Positions 61,749 through 64,000 of a stretch of 64,000 nucleotides of DNA are shown here, piece by piece. Every line of letters begins with the position of its first letter. Positions within the stretch are counted from its first letter, which is position 1. Location of the stretch: the NCBI GenBank assembly GCA_963837005.1, contig CAWIMC010000001.1, positions 1,984,001 through 2,048,000 on the forward strand. The letters are read 5' to 3'. This DNA is from CALDTK01 sp963837005 (GTDB lineage Bacteria; Bacteroidota; Bacteroidia; Chitinophagales; Saprospiraceae). The translations under genes and the position numbers were made by a program. The notes under the pieces were generated by a model. That model made no database searches. It saw nothing but the letters and a program-made list of their open reading frames with translations, and was not told where the DNA came from.

Positions 61749-62329
61749 TGCGCTAACAAGTTTTGGCGAAAGCCCTCAATTGCCGCCTCGAAGTGCGCGT
61801 CCCCGCCGTAGAGTCGATCCAATAAAATGCCGCCCTCGAACTCCGCGATCGTCCGACGCGCGAAGCTGTCCCCATCCGCGCGTCCGGCTGCTGTGGCCAA
61901 GGCTGCGAGGGCACCGATCCACACATCAAAAAAGGCTTTAAGCGTTGGCTCGAAGCGCCCGTCCACGTCCGCCATCTCTAGCACCGTATTGCCGATCAAA
62001 CAGCCGCCGCTAGCAGGCCCGAGCAACTTTCGCAAGGCCGCAGAAATCACGTCCATCCGCGAGGTCAGAGCCGCGACCGAGAGGGGGTCACCGTCATCTG
62101 GCAACGCGGCTTCCGCCAAAACCCGCTCCGACCACGCCAGCGCCTCCGCAAGGACGGCCTCCATCACCGCAGCCTTGTCGGAAAAGTGATGGTAGAAGGC
62201 ACCTTTGGTCAGTCCGGTAGCGGCGGCGAGGTCCGCCATCGAGGTGTTGCGGTACCCACGCTGGCGGAAGAGCGCTCCACTGGCGCGAAGGATATGGTCG
62301 CGGGGGGTGACCGTATGTGTAGCTGTCAT
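61745..62329 (-). CDS. TetR/AcrR family regulator
   Basis: 194 residues. The N-terminal HTH reads ILRASGALFRQRGYRNTSMAD, then LAAATGLTKGAFYHHFSDKAA. The C-terminal ligand domain is of the TetR_C type (GGCLIGNTVLEMAD), as in LmrA/YxaF relatives. It probably represses its own operon with the alpha/beta hydrolase. The start is supported by a -7-like TAGCTTCG 4 nt upstream. Four T4-hairpin elements lie in the gene. Confidence 0.94.
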   Translation of the reverse strand: MTATHTVTPRDHILRASGALFRQRGYRNTSMADLAAATGLTKGAFYHHFSDKAAVMEAVLAEALAWSERVLAEAALPDDGDPLSVAALTSRMDVISAALRKLLGPASGGCLIGNTVLEMADVDGRFEPTLKAFFDVWIGALAALATAAGRADGDSFARRTIAEFEGGILLDRLYGGDAHFEAAIEGFRQNLLAQ

Positions 62330-62333
62330 GCGG

Positions 62334-62358
62334 CGAAGCTACCTACTGAACGGTTGGT
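62334..62358 (-). promoter_or_regulatory. TetR promoter and palindromic operator
   Basis: Minus-strand -7-like TAGCTTCG (62334-62341) adjoins an 18-bp imperfect palindrome ACCTACTGAACGGTTGGT (62341-62358; seven of nine position pairs match), which resembles TetR-family operators. It lies inside the 35-bp gap between the patatin stop and the regulator start. Confidence 0.55.
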
Positions 62359-62364
62359 ATGTAG

Positions 62365-63804
62365 CTACTTCATTTGTCGCCACTGGCTCATGGCGTCCTC
62401 GTAGTTGAGTTGACCTACCGAGACCTCCAGGGCATGGCCGCTAGACTTCGGACCGAAGTCGTAGGCGATTGGCTGATTCGGAACCGCACCACTTTGCCAC
62501 CACCGGAACACGCGACCAATCTGCTGGAAATCCTCGTCGGCAACGAGGTCGAAGTCGAGTTCGGCGGCATACTCGACCTCATCGGCGAGGGTTGGCGCCT
62601 CGGGGCCGTCGCTTCCCGCGTTCTCGAAACCCACGTCGCTGGGGCTCATGAAAGGACACAACCGCACGAAGCGATCCATTGGGAGGGCACCTGGACTGGT
62701 AGACATGAATTGCAGCGCGAGGTAACAGGCGCCATCGGCGGGCTCCTGAAGGACGGTAGTCATCATTGTCGAGACGGTGTCTGTGTAGTATCCCATTTGT
62801 AGCAGCCGAAAGGCCACTTTGCCAATCTTACGGCCCGCTTCTTCGGAGACACCTCTACGAGTTTTCGTGTTCCCCGGTCCCGACCTTGCGGCCGCCATAC
62901 GTAGATAAGCCTCGCCGTGCTCCTCACGCCTCGGAAGCGTCTTGCGAGTCCCGATGGAGACGACTTGCATGTCTTCGCGGCGGACTCCGAGCTTAAAGGC
63001 CTCTACGACCGCGGCCATGCAGGGGTTGTTGTAGCCAGCCAGCCCACCGTCCCAAATGCGTTGCTCGGGGTAGTCGCCCTCGCGATGGTCCTTGAAGGTG
63101 GCCGGGAGGTCGAAATAGTTGACCGGGGCATTGGTCGAGCCGTGGATCGCCTGGGCAAGAGACTCATTGCCGGAATCGACGTCGGCGGCATTGCGAGGAG
63201 AGTGAAAGAACTTCGCGCGCTTCTTGAACGCGTCGAAGCCAGCAATCAAGATGTACGGGAGGGGCTCTCCTTTATGGCCCTCCGCGATGCTTCCGAGCTC
63301 CGCGAGCTCCCGCAGCGTTTTCTGAGGGCCGTGCCTGTGCGCATGTCCTTCGTATATTCCTTCGCGGGCTTTGATAGCCTCGATTTTAGCACTGCTCCTG
63401 TACCGAGGCCCCGGCAGCAGCGGGACACGGGCACCGCGTTTCCAAAGCCAATTGATGCGCTGCGACCAGCGTTGTATGAAGTTGTTCGGGAAGAAGCGAT
63501 CCTCCGCAGCCACTGGCGTGAAGATCTGCCGGCGCTTCGCCTCGTCCGAGGCATTGGCAAGGGCCTGGCCGAGGGTGAGGTTGGTATAGAGGGCTCCCAG
63601 GGTAAGGGACCCTCCTGAATTCGCTGCCACCAAATCGTAGTTCAGCAGCACCTCGTGGCCGGTGGTCTCCGGAGAGTACCGATCGATGAGTGTCATGAGC
63701 TGGATCACGCCCCAAATCCCGCCCCCGTCAAGACTGAGGATCCGGTAGGGCTTACCGTGGTCGACGGCCTGACGTTCGTAGTTTATAGCTCCAGGCTCAT
63801 TCAT
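62365..63804 (-). CDS. Patatin-like phospholipase
   Basis: 479 residues. The oxyanion loop is SLDGGGIWGVIQL. The nucleophile Ser lies in VAANSGGSLTLG, where the usual GxSxG has Ala/Asn in place of the first Gly. The catalytic Asp is in IWDGGLAGYNNP. The other parts of the fold are present. It is probably a lipid acyl hydrolase in the cytoplasm. ATG 63804 is preferred because it has a -7-like TATCTTCC 7 nt upstream; the upstream extension is antisense to the Tat gene. Confidence 0.9.
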   Translation of the reverse strand: MNEPGAINYERQAVDHGKPYRILSLDGGGIWGVIQLMTLIDRYSPETTGHEVLLNYDLVAANSGGSLTLGALYTNLTLGQALANASDEAKRRQIFTPVAAEDRFFPNNFIQRWSQRINWLWKRGARVPLLPGPRYRSSAKIEAIKAREGIYEGHAHRHGPQKTLRELAELGSIAEGHKGEPLPYILIAGFDAFKKRAKFFHSPRNAADVDSGNESLAQAIHGSTNAPVNYFDLPATFKDHREGDYPEQRIWDGGLAGYNNPCMAAVVEAFKLGVRREDMQVVSIGTRKTLPRREEHGEAYLRMAAARSGPGNTKTRRGVSEEAGRKIGKVAFRLLQMGYYTDTVSTMMTTVLQEPADGACYLALQFMSTSPGALPMDRFVRLCPFMSPSDVGFENAGSDGPEAPTLADEVEYAAELDFDLVADEDFQQIGRVFRWWQSGAVPNQPIAYDFGPKSSGHALEVSVGQLNYEDAMSQWRQMK

Positions 63805-63865
63805 ACTTCCGGGAAGATAGCCAAAGTGTGCGCGCTCTATCTTGCTCCAAACCATCGCCGCGCAC

Positions 63866-64000
63866 ATGAAGCCCCTTCCCCGCCGCCAGTTTCTCCGCCG
63901 CGCCGCTGTCTCGGCCGCCAGTGTCGCCGCCGCGCCGCTGCTCGGCAGACCGACCGGAAGTGGCGATGATTGCGCGACGCCCCGCCCCTCGGCCAGCACT
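63866..64000 (+). CDS. Tat-exported protein, 5' part only
   Basis: 45 codons before the window ends. The N-terminus MKPLPRRQFLRRAAVSAASV has a twin-arginine motif (RRQFL) and an Ala-rich hydrophobic region, so export by the Tat system is likely. Too little is present to name the protein. Divergent from the patatin gene. Confidence 0.7.
   Translation, partial: MKPLPRRQFLRRAAVSAASVAAAPLLGRPTGSGDDCATPRPSAST

Larger units (their letters stand above)
2829..62185. repeat. Dispersed T4 mini-hairpin element, about 66 copies
   Basis: Element: TTTT, stem, G(N)NA-type loop, stem. Plus-strand left ends: 5788, 6332, 6896, 7091, 9944, 10304, 12661, 12917, 15247, 16405, 17739, 19765, 22594, 22707, 26611, 27066, 28780, 29520, 32621, 34510, 37108, 37290, 40404, 41973, 46265, 46392, 48562, 50538, 51341, 52117, 53138, 58710, 61761. 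Minus-strand left ends: 2829, 7204, 8035, 10650, 11497, 14483, 16350, 17844, 20353, 21953, 25604, 26642, 28068, 28969, 32488, 34024, 35875, 36672, 38469, 41554, 44051, 44606, 45739, 48439, 52131, 53452, 53494, 56786, 58175, 59958, 60951, 62108, 62173. Most are 14 bp. Loops: GAAA 30, GGAA 15, GACA 7, GCAA 5, others 9. Counts are by eye. Confidence 0.85.

Noticed and set aside
2829..62185. T4-hairpin elements as transcription terminators
   Set aside because: The T-run precedes the stem on one strand, and on the other the stem is followed by A. Copies lie inside genes on both strands, so termination makes no sense.
2829..62185. The element as cyanobacterial HIP1 (GCGATCGC) or a Haemophilus/Neisseria uptake sequence
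   Set aside because: The sequences do not match; those are fixed sequences, whereas here the stem changes with compensation.

Overview
The window comes from a GC-rich member of the Bacteroidota, most plausibly a Saprospiria/Lewinella-like lineage. The evidence is a DUF4290-murA-DUF4286 block, a DUF4292/EnvC-like pair, two proteins with Por-type (T9SS) C-terminal sorting domains, many lipoproteins, almost no Shine-Dalgarno sequences, and TAnnTTTG-like -7 boxes. The species assignment is inference. The content is ordinary chromosomal; no prophage, integrase, transposase or CRISPR array is visible.

Layout. 0-4 kb: 3' end of a DUF4290 gene, a four-copy 155-bp tandem array, murA (Asp replaces the catalytic Cys), a DUF4286 gene and two tandem YagU-like genes. 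4-13 kb: AI-2E-type permease, tRNA-Val(TAC), an AsmA-like protein, PdeM-type phosphoesterase, a PaaZ fusion, a secreted helical-repeat-like protein and pirin. 13-26 kb: two FKBP lipoproteins, a large Asp-box propeller protein, a Spy/LTxxQ-like T9SS cargo, a TonB-domain lipoprotein, a 52-aa gene with its own promoter and terminator, an M23 peptidase, a GH20 hexosaminidase and a GMC oxidoreductase. 26-39 kb: small secreted proteins, a GH3-beta-lactamase fusion, dcd, a T9SS hydrolase, WD40, Sfp-type PPTase, MsrA, a PIG-L relative, SIMPL and a phosphotransferase-M23 fusion. 39-49 kb: a TacA/TacT-like module, cydA with a frameshifted cydB, SulP, a metallo-beta-lactamase/rhodanese protein, then a decayed stretch (partial duplicate, nonsense-interrupted barrel gene) and a second toxin-antitoxin pair. 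49-64 kb: hflX, an EnvC-like / DUF4292 / TPR / nucleotidyltransferase run, pheT, merC with a truncated cobW remnant, ChaN, DUF5655, a TetR-hydrolase operon, a patatin and the start of a Tat-exported protein.

The most unusual signal is not a gene. About 66 copies of a roughly 14-bp element are scattered through the window: TTTT followed by a 2-3 bp stem closed over a GNNA-type loop (commonest form TTTTGGCGAAAGCC). It occurs equally on both strands (33/33), almost always inside coding sequence and in every reading frame. The stem sequence varies but stays complementary (GGC/GCC, GCC/GGC, CGC/GCG, GCG/CGC, CCC/GGG, AGC/GCT, CTC/GAG). This looks like selection or mutation acting on a DNA mini-hairpin rather than on protein or mRNA. 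I know of no named system that matches it.

A second dispersed class is a set of long pyrimidine/purine-skewed inverted repeats placed directly after stop codons between co-directional genes (four loci). A third regularity is a -7-like box 4-8 nt upstream of many start codons, which suggests leaderless mRNAs. All counts were made by eye.
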